NCBI RefSeq assembly: GCF_000002425.4
Contig: NC_037262.1
Location: 10,825,243 to 10,889,242, forward strand
Length of the DNA: 64,000 bases
From: Physcomitrium patens
Taxonomy: Eukaryota > Streptophyta > Bryopsida > Funariales > Funariaceae
Direction: 5' to 3'
A program made the translations under genes and the position numbers. Each line of letters opens with the position of its first letter. Within the stretch, counting starts at the first letter, position 1. Positions 1 through 12,420 of the stretch are shown one piece after another. Below the pieces are notes generated by a model. It ran no database searches. It had not been told where the DNA came from and saw only the letters and a program-made list of their open reading frames with translations.

Positions 1-531
1 TTCATTGCAGCTTTAATGGTTAAGGTACATTTGAGATTCACGCCTGTTTTGTGCACGTACATAACTATAACCAAAATCAGTTATTGTTCAGTTCAGAGTA
101 TGCTATATTGAAATCTACAAACTCAAAACTCTTTTGAAGTCTACATAAGTGCAAATATTTAAAACAAACTAGTATTGAAAAAAATTCATTTGAAGAATAT
201 TTTTGTGATATTGATACGAATACTTCTCGTCAATAATACTATCTTTCAAGTATTAAAAATAAAAATTGAACTTGTGATAAATATTCAAATGTGAGTCTTT
301 AACAAAATTAAGATTTTTTTTTTTTTGATAAAATAAACTTAAATTTAAAACTAGATGTCGTTAATATGCACATGTATATAAGAAGATTCATATCACAGCG
401 CATTTAAGATTTTCCTAGGATTAGGACACCTCGACCGTTAATGGGTTAAGTAAGCAATTTAGAAACCAAAATTCTGCAGTTGTTAGTACTAACTGCTGCT
501 CACGTTTAAGGAAAACAAGTGGCGAACTTAC

Positions 532-2900
532 CACTGTCTCTGGTACACCTGGAGGAGGCAGCGTCAGGTTCTTAGGTGGAGCTCCTGTAGTGAAAGAACG
601 TTTGTCAAATCGCCATTCTCCAATTTTGCCGTACGTCAACTTCCCCTGAGAAATAAAACATGGCGATGAGCATGTGTTAACGCCAGTCGCCACTTGATAA
701 AGAGCAGTAAAGAGAACACAATCTCTGGTATCAGAAGACTAAGATACTTAAATGTCAAGGTGACAGTAATTCAAACCTGCATGTTGTAATCACATCCATA
801 TGTGTAATGAATAATGTATTTGTTTCCAAGGTCGGTATCCCAAGGTGGCTGCAAGAAAAAAAACGATGGTAAGTGCTGGCCGGCGTCATTAACAGACGCG
901 AGAGTCAAACTTGTCCTATTTTTCAGGAACAAAGAGATATTGACACAACCAGCTAAATGATATCTTGCAAATCCAGCTCACAAAGTAGAAAGAGAGGACA
1001 TCATATGAAAACCAATGCACCTGTAGCATGAAATCTTTCACCAACATATGTCTAATCCCGTGTAAAGCTGAAGCCGTTGCGTATCCGTACCTGCTCATAC
1101 AATGCACATCCTCCAAATTAGCCAAAGCACAGCAAAGAGGCGACAAACAATGTACTAGGCTAACTACCAGACAGAAACTTGCGCAGACTACCAAGGTTGA
1201 AATTTCACGCACATTTCCAGAACCCAACCAAATGCTTTGTCAGTTTCTGGGTCATCTTTCATCTTGATGGACACGTCAGACCATGTTGGAGCTATCTTCT
1301 CTAGTTGACTCTGCATTTATCAACAACACACTTAGAGTTCACATAATATGGAAATACAGTTCCTAAGTATTCAAAAGAAGCAAGTTCAGTAATCCACATC
1401 GCTTAACGGTTTAGACAGTGGGTCTTTGATAAAAACGTCGTACCTTCTTAATAATGACTGGAGAATTGCCTATGGGATCGATGTTGGCAATCGGTCCCTT
1501 CTCATTCGGAAAGAATTTCCTTAAAACTTTTTCATTTTCCGTAGGAACAATGTAAAAGAACTTGAAGGCAGCCGGCATTTCTTCCGTAGCTAAGTTTGGA
1601 AGCGGCCGTATGAATATATGATCTGGTTCTGCCATCAGGATATAACTGACCCCCGACCGTGTCCCCATGAGTGATGAGATTAAAAACGTAATTTTTTACT
1701 TTCGATCCCCGCAAAGAAACCAAGACTAATATCAAAATGTATTAGATCCATAAGCAAGCAGCTATATTCGCAACAGTACACTACACTGTAAAGGATACTC
1801 ACAGCGATCTAAAACCTAAGCTAAAGTAACACAAGCAGGTGATAAAGTCAATGATTGTTCCGTTCAACTGCAACTCAAAATGGCTCCCTAAAGAATAGCC
1901 AATGCACATGCACACGCGCACACACCCACCGACACACTAATCACATGCACACCAACATAATTTGGAATAAGATTCATACTCCTCAGGTATGTCTGCCTTT
2001 CGCAACCACTGCACGAAAGCCCATGGTCGATTCAAAACAATGTATCCCTGGACACTCAACCAACACATAAGTTAAGACTCTTCAGGACCCCACCGAGTCT
2101 ACAAACTTATATAAAAACTTTTGATATCCAGAGGAAAAATGATGTCCCTGTCAATAACACTCGCGTTGCTTTGGTGATTGCATTGGCGGAGGCTACCATA
2201 CTTGGGCAGATTACACTTCGTGAAGCGGTCCAGCAAGTTGCTTTCATGAAATCTCACCGACTAGAACATCCTGAACTCAATTTTTATAAATTTATACAAA
2301 AAAATCCCTGCAATCAGCGTAGAGGTTGCTTCGGAATTTGAAGATTACGCCAGTAAATTCTTTTTGAGATGATGTCATTCGTTTTGTAACCTACGGAAAA
2401 AGAAAAAAAAAAAAAACAAAAAAAAAAAAAAAACACAAAAACACAAAAACAAAAAACAAACAAAGTACCATGAGAGAGAATTATACCCGATCCTCGCCAT
2501 CCGGCAAAGGGTCCACGACAACGGTTGGAATTTCGTCCATGAAATTGTCAGCCTTCCCTGAATGCAAGATGCGAGTGAAGCCGCCCATCTCCGACCCAGG
2601 TGCGTCCTTGAACTTCTTGTACCAATAGTACATGATCCGGCACTGCCAACGGTTGTAGGGGGAATCATTAGCTGTCACAGCAACGTGAAACAACCGCTTA
2701 GGACCGTTCCGTTTCATGTCCTTCGGCATTCTGATTAGCGGATCGAACGCAAACTGGTTGTCGTCGTCCTCCTCCCCAGCCCTAGAGTCTATAAGGTCAC
2801 TCCGGTTGTGGTAGCTGTTGATCATAGTGATCGTATTGTACGTAACCACCATTGCCGCCAGAGCCAGAAACACCAACACTGGAAACGTAATCCGCGCCAT
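532..2900 (-). CDS. HPAT: Hydroxyproline O-arabinosyltransferase (HPAT-like), 3' end missing
   Basis: Golgi type II glycosyltransferase of the plant HPAT family, which adds the first arabinose to hydroxyproline in extensins and small secreted peptides. I see seven exons joined in frame across GT-AG introns: 2900-2487, 2047-1980, 1645-1444, 1310-1213, 1090-1021, 848-777 and 645-532, giving 346 residues. The N terminus has a short hydrophobic signal anchor (about residues 5-22). Family blocks follow: LFHVAVTANDSPYNRWQCR, GGFTRILHSG, VVDPLPDGEDR, LNRPWAFVQWL, YILMAEPDHIF, IDPIGNSPVIIKK, FGWVLEM, YIIHYTYGCDYNMQ and GKIGEWRFDKRSF. Family members have about 360 residues, so only the last 15-20 are missing. 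After the strong donor at 531 I found no in-phase terminal exon down to base 1; it probably lies beyond the left edge. Identification of the family is firm. The family label is used because I cannot tell which HPAT paralogue this is. Confidence 0.9.
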
Positions 2901-3960
2901 CTCACCAATTTCACCTTACAGCAGACCCCTTCTCCCCGATCACCACTTTCTTGGCAGCGCCACAAACCCTATTCTCTCTCCAAAATCTTCACCACCACCA
3001 CTACCACCCATCACCACCCCCGGTCCTTCATGTCCCCCACGAGTCTACATACAAGATCTACGCAGACCCCTCCCACCATTCCAAACCCACCCCAACCCCA
3101 ACCTCCCAATCTCACCTCAAAACCCTGGCCCATCCAAAACTCTCCATCCCGCGACTCTCGATTCCACCTTCTAGACCCTAACGCCTGCAGTCAAGCAAGC
3201 AACCTACCCCACTATCGTCAGCCTAGCACCTGACATCCAACTTACACCACATTCACTCCCCAGCACGCATTCCTACCGACACTCTGGCAACTTCCCGTGC
3301 CCTTAGCTTGCCAGTGACTAGGGCCACGACACTGCTTCCCTCCAGTCCCACTAACGCAAGCGTGGCAGTGAGTCCAATGCCACCTCCAACGCACTGCACG
3401 CAACAGACAATCGAGCTCGATAGATCTCTTCGCGCTCTAGGCACAAGCATAGAAGCGGGCCTCGACTTGCACCTGGGGGAGAGGGAGGGGGGGTCTCCTC
3501 GGGACTCACCCTGGCTGCCAAGCCAAATCGAGCCAAGCCGCAGAAAACGAAGGAGGTGGAGGAGGAGGACTGTAGTAGAGCTAGACGCTCTGCTCTTGCC
3601 GCTACCGCCGCTTCTGCAACTCCTGAAAACGGTTTGACTGGCGAGACAGAGAGTGATTCCGTCGGACCCCAAATCTCAATTCTCTCTCTCCGTGAAATGA
3701 TGTTAGTGTGAAGATCAACACGTCACTGTTGAAGTAGTTGCGGGGACCTCCAGGCGCGTTTCACGCGCACTTGTGTAGGCGACATCGGGGTGAGGAGGAC
3801 GAGGAAGAAGAGAAAGAAGAGAAGGAGCAACAGCAGCAGCACGAAGGGGGAGAAACGAAAAGAAAAAGAAATAAAGCGAAAAGTAAATCCACGCCTATGC
3901 AAAAGAAATTGCAGCAGCAAAAGAAGAAGGCCACCGGAAAGATGGTGATGATGAGATGAT
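2901..3960 (-). promoter_or_regulatory. HPAT leader and promoter region
   Basis: The stretch upstream of the HPAT start is C/T-rich on the plus strand and more GC-rich than its surroundings, as expected of a 5' leader. A strong donor-like site (GG then GTGAGT, minus strand, at about 3509) suggests an intron in the 5' leader. Several overlapping frames are open here on both strands, but they reflect base composition and show no protein family. No TATA box can be assigned with confidence. Confidence 0.35.
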
Positions 3961-6900
3961 TAGTAAAAAGTAAAAGTTAAAGAGAGCGCGAGTAAAGGCC
4001 TTGCCTCACGCAGGGTATGGAAGCCGTTCACCGTGTTTGCCACCGCATGCTTCATTCGAACGAATGATTGAGTGACGAACCATAATTCATTCATCCGTGT
4101 GCCGATTGTTCTAAAGGAGGTTTGGTAATATTTACTTTTTTGGTGTATTTTTCCTTTTAGACTGTTTCTTTCCTCTTTCCTCTTTTCCCTAGTTGGTTGG
4201 TTTTGGTGAATATGTTGTATTTGATTTCTCAGAAACCTCACTTCTATATTTTATAAAGTCGAAACTTTATTTTTCATGTTTTTTTTTGCATTGGTTTGTG
4301 ATTAACATGTTTAATTATCATTTAAATGTTTTAAAGGCTTTTAGCTGGTCTTTGTTCTCATCCTATGATTACCCAATAAGTTTCTTTATCTTGAAAATGA
4401 AATACATCCTCCGATTTTTTTGGAATCATGTTGTAGAGTTTAACTTTGCTAGTTGCCATAAAATAATTGATTTGTTAAATTTAGAGGTATTGAAATATAT
4501 CTATGCTCTTATAGAAAGATCCCTCATATATGTTACATGATATGAGTTTATTTGAAGCTACGTACTAATATTTAGTATGTGCCATATACTATACTATATT
4601 TGTTAACTGACGAAACGTAACTATTTAACAATTTAACGTTGTGTTGACAACAGTGACAATACTATTGTAAGAATTCAACGCTTAGATAATATTAGTGTTA
4701 ACGAGTTTCCTGATTTATCATAACAATTAAAAATAAAAAGCGAATATCCCTCTTCATTCTTATTTTATTGTGTACAAATATCTGTTTGGGATCACACATT
4801 CTCATTACCATGTACCAAAATAGAAAATAGCGACCAAGGTTGAAAACAATCCCCTGTGAACGTTCACGATGCTCTGCATATTACCATGTACCAAAAAAGA
4901 AACCAAGATTCATAACTACACACCTTCAATTACTGTTGCCATGACTTTTAGTACAATTATTTAGTGTAATTGGCATAACTTGAAGACTTTGTTTCATTGG
5001 GGATTCGCCCTTTTGAAAAAAAAAAAGTAGGGTATTTTTGTTTATTCCACTACTTAAACAGTTAAGTAGAAATAAATCGGTTTCCTGATCTATACTCATT
5101 ACTAGTCATGCTCCAAAAGCTTATTTTTGTGGTAGTTTTAAGGTGATGCTTAGCACACTGGAGAGGCCGTGAAAACCATTCTAGTGCCCCCAGATCAGGC
5201 AGGCACAGTAAAAGGGAACCCATGATATGGACATGCAAGGTTTGAAGGAAGCTCAACTACCAACTCACAACTCACCACCTCCACTCAAAGCAGCAACATG
5301 TGTGTGATCCCATACCCTAAACACTATTTGCCACCACACACAATTAGCCTGTATTGGAAGTTGGAAAGTTTGTGCTCAGCAACAGCATGTCGAAACCCCT
5401 AAGAGGTGAGGAATTGTGCCGACTGTTCCATCGTAGTCGAGCACTTTCATTGGGAAAAAGGAAAAAGGAAAAAGGAAAAAAAATAAAAAATAAAAAATGA
5501 AGCAGGTTGATTGCAACCAAGCAAGCAATCATCGTAATTGAATTCAGTTGATTGCTTTTCAGTTGATGTTGAGTACGCAGAAAGGTGTCACATTCATTAT
5601 TGGGAGAGGATCTAACGTAAGGAAGTGTATTTAATGAACACTGCGTGCATTAAATCCAGTTCTCACATTTGACCCCGTCTGTGGCAAATTGAATACATCT
5701 GGAACATAGATACCACATCCAGCATTGAAAGTTGTATCCAAGTTTTGTCATGGAGGGCGGAATTGGAGTGATCTCTACGGAGCTATGCTTAGCAATGCTG
5801 TGACACATGGTGGGTAGGTCCAGAATTCCATACCGTATAACCTACTACAGCTGTGTTTCACCCGCATCTGAACTACCCACCAATTGGAGCAGCGCTTATC
5901 ATTGAAAGTTCGTGAAGTCCCTGATTAACTATCACCTTCGAAAGCGGATTTCTGCAGGTTATAATATATCATCTTTCTTAGTGGATGGTTTCTACGGGTT
6001 TAAAGCGTAGGAATGATAAGAGAAGCTCAAAGAATTGCAGAGCCTAACCTGAGAGATAGCTTTGGAGACGATCTTCAAATTCGTTTCTTCCTCAATATCA
6101 GTCGAAGTGGAGAAAGAACTGTTCTTTTGCACTCACAGTCAATATAAATGAAAATCGAACATTGTTTTTACGGAGCGCCAGGATGTTCACAAATTGACCA
6201 TTGGAATAAAGACACAGTTGGCATAGAAGTCTTCAATTGGTTGGAAAAAACAAAAAGAAGTACATAGCAAAACAAAATAAAAGCCGAAGGTTCAGATGCT
6301 TCTGATGAGAAGTCCATCAGCTTTCAACGAAACATTCATCCCTGCATTATACTGGAGCTACCCCTAATATTGCTTGTGATTAAGAAAAGTGGTAGATACA
6401 ACAACACTACAAGGCCGCTTTTGGAAACATCTCTAATTTGCGACATAATCACAATCTTCAAACCCTCTCCTGTTCTCCATTACATTAAAGGGGTTATCAA
6501 GAGACGGCACTTCACTAGATGAAGTTCCTTCCTTCACATCCACTCTTACAGCATTTAACACTGAAACTCCATGCAGCATGTACTCTACAATCACGATTCA
6601 CACGACACTGAGGCACCAGGACACTTCCACGTGAACAGCTATCAGAGTACCTTGACCTGCAAGGAATATCATGTACAGAATAACATTTCCGTAGCTGTAA
6701 CAATCCACATAGAGCTTACCTAGTGGAGAAGGAACCCCCTACCACTGATATTATATGACATGTTGCACCCACCTTCCTTTAGTCATAGGAACTGTCGGCA
6801 AGGATAATTTCTGAGAAGAAAAAGTTGTTCAGAGTTTGCAAGCTACACTACCTCGTAAAATTTGGTCAAAGAGAAGAATGCGTGAACACCATATCCAGAA

Positions 6901-7494
6901 CCCTCATCTAAGAACACTAAAGCTGTTTCGAAATATAAAGCTATTATTGATTTAAAACAATTCGACCACAAGATTACATTTGCTAGTTACAATCTCTATT
7001 GTTATACATTCTAAGCATCGAAGAACGACGCTTGTGTTAAGAGCAGCTCAACTCGGATCGTACGGAGAACATTAAGTAATTCCTCACTGCAGAAATAAAA
7101 TTAGATAAATCAAATTGCGACATCGATCCAACAGAAATGGATCCAAAAGAGATGAAGGTGCAATATCATACAGTAAATCATCACACCCAATGTTACAGAG
7201 ATGCTGCTTTAAGTGCATGGTTGGTATATTCTGATTAAACAAGAGTCAAATTGTGCGCAAAGAGGACGTCGTAAGGGTCTTTAACGGGCTCTGCGAACAG
7301 GAGCACAGTACTTAAGCTGCCTTGCAATCCCCCAGTATTATCATTTGCCATCAGAAATGTACTAAAGACTATTTTTAAATTGTTGGGACAAAAATCGTGA
7401 TGTACTGATGTCCGGCCACAGAAGGGTCCATCTCTTCAATGCCCTTCCGTTGCTTCCTGAGAAGCTCATCTTACAGCAGCATGGAACACTGCAA
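3961..7494. other. Intergenic, no gene recognised
   Basis: AT-rich from about 4,100 to 5,600, then moderately AT-rich. I find no reading frame with family similarity, no tRNA-like cloverleaf and no terminal repeats. The part from about 6,500 to 7,494 probably includes the 3' untranslated region of the LDL1-like gene, which ends at 7495 on the minus strand. Confidence 0.4.
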
Positions 7495-10400
7495 CTAATT
7501 AGGAGAAGCCTTCTTTGCAGCACGACCTGACTTAATCGTGGAAACCAACAAATCCCCTGCCGGACCAAGACCTTTTCGACCCACTAACTTCACCCCAAAA
7601 TTAAGACAAAGGTGCTGTAGCCTTTCATTATCATTATCCAATCTACTCAAATCCAAAGCCTGTTGACGAGTAATGGTAGTATACAAGAACAATTGCTCTG
7701 GAACAAAGATTTCAGTTGTCCCCTCTACAGATACATTGGTACTCTTCCCAGGAGAAATCATATGCACTCGCAAAATCGCCAGCGAAGAGGGGTCCAACAC
7801 CTGCTGGTTAAAAATGACAGAAAAATTACCAAACACGAGATCGGGTTCTTTGAAAAGGTCTACCAGAATTGTTGAGTATGAATGTAAATCTCTGGATTGA
7901 GTTCTTTCCAGTTTAGGTGGATCCAATCTGGCTAATGTAGCTCTTGCCATATTAGCTGCTTCGCGAAAGCCGCTTAAAAGTGCACCGTGCATAGTTGCAG
8001 GATATTTGCGAATGGTTGCCTCGCCTGCGAAGAAGAGCCTATCGTTCACGGACTCTGCCATTGTATCGTAGTCTTGGCCAGATGCTCCTACTGCCACGTT
8101 TGAGTAAGAGCCAAAACACAGACTATCACTCCCCCACCGTGTGCAAACAGTCTGCACGGGATTTGGCACTTTTATTCCCTTCGGTTCAAAAATACCTGCA
8201 CCAAATACTTCAAGCCTTATTATTATGATAAATATGAACTGCAGAGCATGCTAAAACCAAAACTTAGAAGAGCCTTCGTGGATAGAAGAAAGCCACTCCC
8301 TAGAAAATGGTAACAATGTAGTAATGAACAGTATCCCATGCGTTATAATATCGCTGGTTCTGCAATCTCGACATTTAGAGCACACTGAGTTAAAAATATT
8401 GAAGTACCTCTGAGAATGGTCATAACACGAGTTACAGCTTCGATTGGGGGAGTGGCCTCGAAAGCAATGGCGGCCTCTCCAGCCACTAAAGCCACCAACA
8501 GTGGCCCCCCAGCCACTGCTGCATAGCTGTAAAACATGAAGTACTCACCACGCTTACGTGGATCTTCCTCTAAGTGCCCAAATGTGTCTAGGTGGCCATC
8601 CCAAAACACTTTTGGGAAAAGCATCACCACCTTGTTTAGAAGACCAAAGCCTAACCTTTGAATGGCATCTACCTTGTATGGAGGAAGTGGTGGATCAAAA
8701 TTGATCATACCCTTTTTCAAAACACCCAATGGCACAGTACACAGCACCATTTCACCCTCAAAAGTCTCATCTGCAGTTTCAACTTTCACCCCACTATCTC
8801 CATAACGTATTCTTTTCACAGTTTTACCGTAGAGGATAGGCACATGCTCACAGAGGACCTCTATAAACTGCACATTGCCCCCAGGTAGAAAGCAGTGATC
8901 CCCTCCCATTTCATAGGGATCATCCTGATCCCAATCAGAAAGCGAGAGATTAGTGAGTAATTGTGCATTGGCATACTCAAGATTTGCAAAGTGCCAATCA
9001 AAAAGCTGCCTCTCAGCAGGAATAGTACCCATTCCGCAGTTATGACGTAAAAACTCCATGATATTTCCTAACGAAATCTCTGCAGACTTCGAATGATTTT
9101 CCTCTCGCCATTTGCTGCATGTGTCCAACAACTGATTGAACTGTGCTTCCACCTTCTTATCAATCTCATCAACAGCAGGCTGACCGTTGGGTTGGTAAAT
9201 TGGACACAAGTCTTTGATTTTATGCATTGACCAGTTCATTTGACGAGCCAAAACACCTAAGGGGTTCCCGTGCATCCCTGTAACAACACTACCCCCTAAA
9301 TCAGCTGCAGCATGTACGCTATCCACTTCCATCCTCTTAGTATATACTCTACCTCCAGGCCGCTGCCTACCTTCCAATACAATCACCTGGTGTCCTAAAG
9401 CCATCAAATGTCTGGCGGCACCAAGGCCTGCAAGTCCAGCTCCAACGATGACCACCTTGGCTTTGTTCCGTTCTGCCGGTAACCTAGCTTTAATAGCCGG
9501 AGCAACTCCAAAATTTATGTAACCATGGAATAAGAGAAATTTATAAGCCGAAGCAACGAGTTTACTGTGGGCACTTCGTATGTTTTCCATCACAGTCTCC
9601 TGCTCCAGCCACACGTTTGTATTCTCCCTCCAAGCAGCCAAAATGTGATTGCGTACAACAATGTAGTTTTCCTGCTCTTTCCCACCCACTACGTTCACTA
9701 CATTTGCTGCAATTTCCTCTTCCGTAAGTGAGTCCCGAGGGAAACCAAGAGCAGCAGCAACCATGGCTTCTGTTTCAATTCCTCGAACCACACTGTCATA
9801 TTTTCTTTTAGCCCCTTTTCTTGAAGAAGACCCCTCGATTTGTTCCTCCATTACTTTGTCCATGGCAGACTCATCGTACGTCGACACTTTAGAGTGCTGC
9901 CTAGAAGGCCTCTTGTTCCTCCTCCCTGCCTCTTGCTCTTCCACCTCGAAGTTCGTGGACGACTTCTGTCGCCGCTTCCGTTTTTGCTTTTCTGAAATCT
10001 CAACATTGATTGTCTTTGTTTCACGCACGCTGGAAATAACAGATTCTTGCACAGCATCATGTGTAAGAGCTGGTTCAGGCAACCTAACCCCTCCTGGGAT
10101 TTCACTTACAGTTTCACTAGCTGTAACTAGACCAACATCACGTGCCTCATCTACGTCCACCACTTCAGGCTCTTGTGCGGCTATTACGATCTCTTTCGTA
10201 TTTACACTGACAGCAAGTGTTGCTAACCCGATGTCAGTTCTTTCAAACGCTACCATCAACTTCGGCTCCTGTGGGGCTGAATTCTCCACTTCTTTATCAA
10301 TGATCTCGGGTTTAAGGTCTCCTTCTCCATTCGTTTCATAAGTGGAATCTGTACCATTCTGACCACAAAAATTTGGTCCCCCATCCTTGCAAATCTGAGA

Positions 10401-10547
10401 CAACGCATCGAGTTCACCATGATGATGCTTATTCATAAGCCCTAATTGTGGGAGGGGTGCAACGTTGGTGAGCAAAGCGTCAGGCTTTAGGATTAAATTT
10501 CCAGCTGCACTTTTCTCAGATTCAGGACCCAAATATTCAGATGCCAT
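7495..10547 (-). CDS. LDL1: LSD1-like histone demethylase (SWIRM + amine oxidase), LDL1/FLD type
   Basis: FAD-dependent lysine-specific histone demethylase, expected to remove H3K4 mono/dimethyl marks in the nucleus. There are two exons: 10547-8408 and 8195-7495, with the codon AGA-G|GT joined across a 212-base intron, giving 946 residues. Residues 1-250 form a long acidic and basic low-complexity region with a KQKRKRR nuclear-localisation-like stretch near 187. SWIRM spans about 255-350. The FAD dinucleotide fold GAGLAG is at 369-374, followed by [12 protein letters not shown]. The lysine that corresponds to LSD1 Lys661 sits in GFGLLNK (residue 639). The second exon carries the C-terminal FAD motif [18 protein letters not shown]. 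The tail ends in [13 protein letters not shown], a signature of the LDL1 branch. The N-terminal region makes it about 100 residues longer than Arabidopsis LDL1. FLD is the alternative label; the C-terminal tail favours LDL1. Confidence 0.93.
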
Positions 10548-12420
10548 TGCTGATATTTACTAGTCTTCTGACAACCATGGATGTTTCATCATTCTTCAAA
10601 ATAAAGTTAAACAGCGAAGCACCACCTCACGTAGATCAGACTGCTGCAACCCATTCGAATTTATCAAGCATGGAATTTACTCCCCAACTGCCACACTATC
10701 TAGACATTCCGAAGAGCCATTCATAACTTAGCCACGACCAATCCGCAACATCACGGACTCAATCTCACGTGCTTTTGATGTCCGTTGACTTCTCACATGT
10801 CTCGTTGGCTCAAGAACAGTTGCTACGGCATAGCCTGCTAACATACCACCACCATGGGTTGCTTTATATAGCAATCACTTTATCATGAAATGAGAGACAG
10901 ACTACTAATACACGAGAAAAGAACTAAAAGCTACTTAAGCAGGACAAATTGAAATCAAATCTACAAAGGTCAAAAACCAGTGCGAAATACGAACATTTCA
11001 TGTCAGGCAAGTTCCTGCAGATATTCCGAATACGGTATGCTACGTCCCTCATCAGCAGCAACTTCAAAAAAAGAAAAGATAAAAAGGAATAGAGACAAAG
11101 GTAGGGTTGCGCAAATAGCATAAGACTCTTCTGCTTACTACAGATCGACAAGGCCTACACAATAGTTCCAAGGCAACACATGTCTCATCAGGCAGCTTGA
11201 ATACTCTCCTCAGCCACTTAGCCAACACCAAGAACGTTAAGACATTCTTCTGACTCCATGTATATACTATGGTCAAATCCCAAGCTGAAGCTAGAAACAC
11301 AATTCGTAAGGCAAGGAGGACATAAACCAGCACACCACGTTCGTTTATGTCCCAAGTTGAAGGACTATAAAAAGAAGAATACAATGATATTGCAAACCAG
11401 AAGACAGTAAACGATGTCAACTTGACAAGAAATTTCAATGCTCTGGGTTATGACCAAGACCTCTTCGCTCAAAAAGGTTTATAATCAGGGCTAGTGGAAG
11501 ATCAATAAACAATTTCCGTGTTCAAGTGTTCTTCGAGGATGATATTCAAGGCGCTGCGGACATTACCATGCAGCATTCAAAGTTCAGGAGGATAATCCGT
11601 TGCCTCGAAAGCAAGATGACAAAGCTCTCAAAAAATCCCTCACGAAACTCACCAGTCCCATTCAACCGAGGGCATTACCATTACTATTAATCCTAAACAA
11701 TCCGACATATACACGCCAAACCACGGGAAATGTTTTTTTTAAAAAAGAAGGAAAAAAACGAAAAAAAGAAAAAAGAAAAAGTATAGCAACAATTTATTTG
11801 CATATTCGTATCCATATCAACACATTTCCAGAATGAGCCATTCCCTTAACCCTAAAAATATCGCAAAAAAAAGAATGACTCAGTACAAGAAAAGTCTCCT
11901 CCTATGTTCAAAGATACAAATTCAGAATAGAGAGGAAAAAAATATAAAATAAAATAAAATAAAATAAACGCACAGCACCTGCCACAGAGTGCTTCAAAGC
12001 AAGCGATACAAACACCGCAGAATCCTGGTCTTCAGCAAATCGAGAGAGCTCCCATCGCAAGCAGACCCTGACCTCACTAAATTACTACACCAAGGGGCTC
12101 TATCCGTGTGAGGCGTTGCAAATAAAGGGAATTGGAACAAGAAACTGTGGGAAGCTTGAGGAATCGCAGAACGGAGAATGGCTCATTGGATTCTCCTGGT
12201 TGGTTGCACGCGAAACGAAGGACAAGGCAAGGCAAGGGCACGGGAGCCGGGGGAGGGGAGGACAGTGGGAGGGGGAGGGGGGAGCTCTAGCTGCGGCAAG
12301 TGCGAGGGGCACCGAGAAACGCCCGCAGAGAGGACGACAGTTTTCGTCCGGAATCCGTCGTCGCCAGTTCCCTCACAAAACCCTCACACCAATTGCAGCA
12401 GCATTCTTAGTTTCATTATA
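10548..12420 (-). promoter_or_regulatory. LDL1 leader and promoter region
   Basis: No coding exon is recognised upstream of the LDL1-like start. Bases 12,200-12,330 form a purine-rich, GC-rich block (plus strand) like the one upstream of HPAT, so transcription may begin here with an intron in the 5' leader. Short homopolymer and AAAAT runs lie at about 11,730-11,790 and 11,940-11,970. Confidence 0.3.

Noticed and set aside
1-60. Possible last HPAT exon on the minus strand
   Set aside because: The only in-phase acceptors here lead straight into a stop, and the expected C-terminal motif is not in frame.
2808-3233. Three overlapping Pro/His/Ser-rich frames on the plus strand
   Set aside because: They are the antisense of the HPAT leader, driven by CCA/CAC-rich composition, with no family motif.
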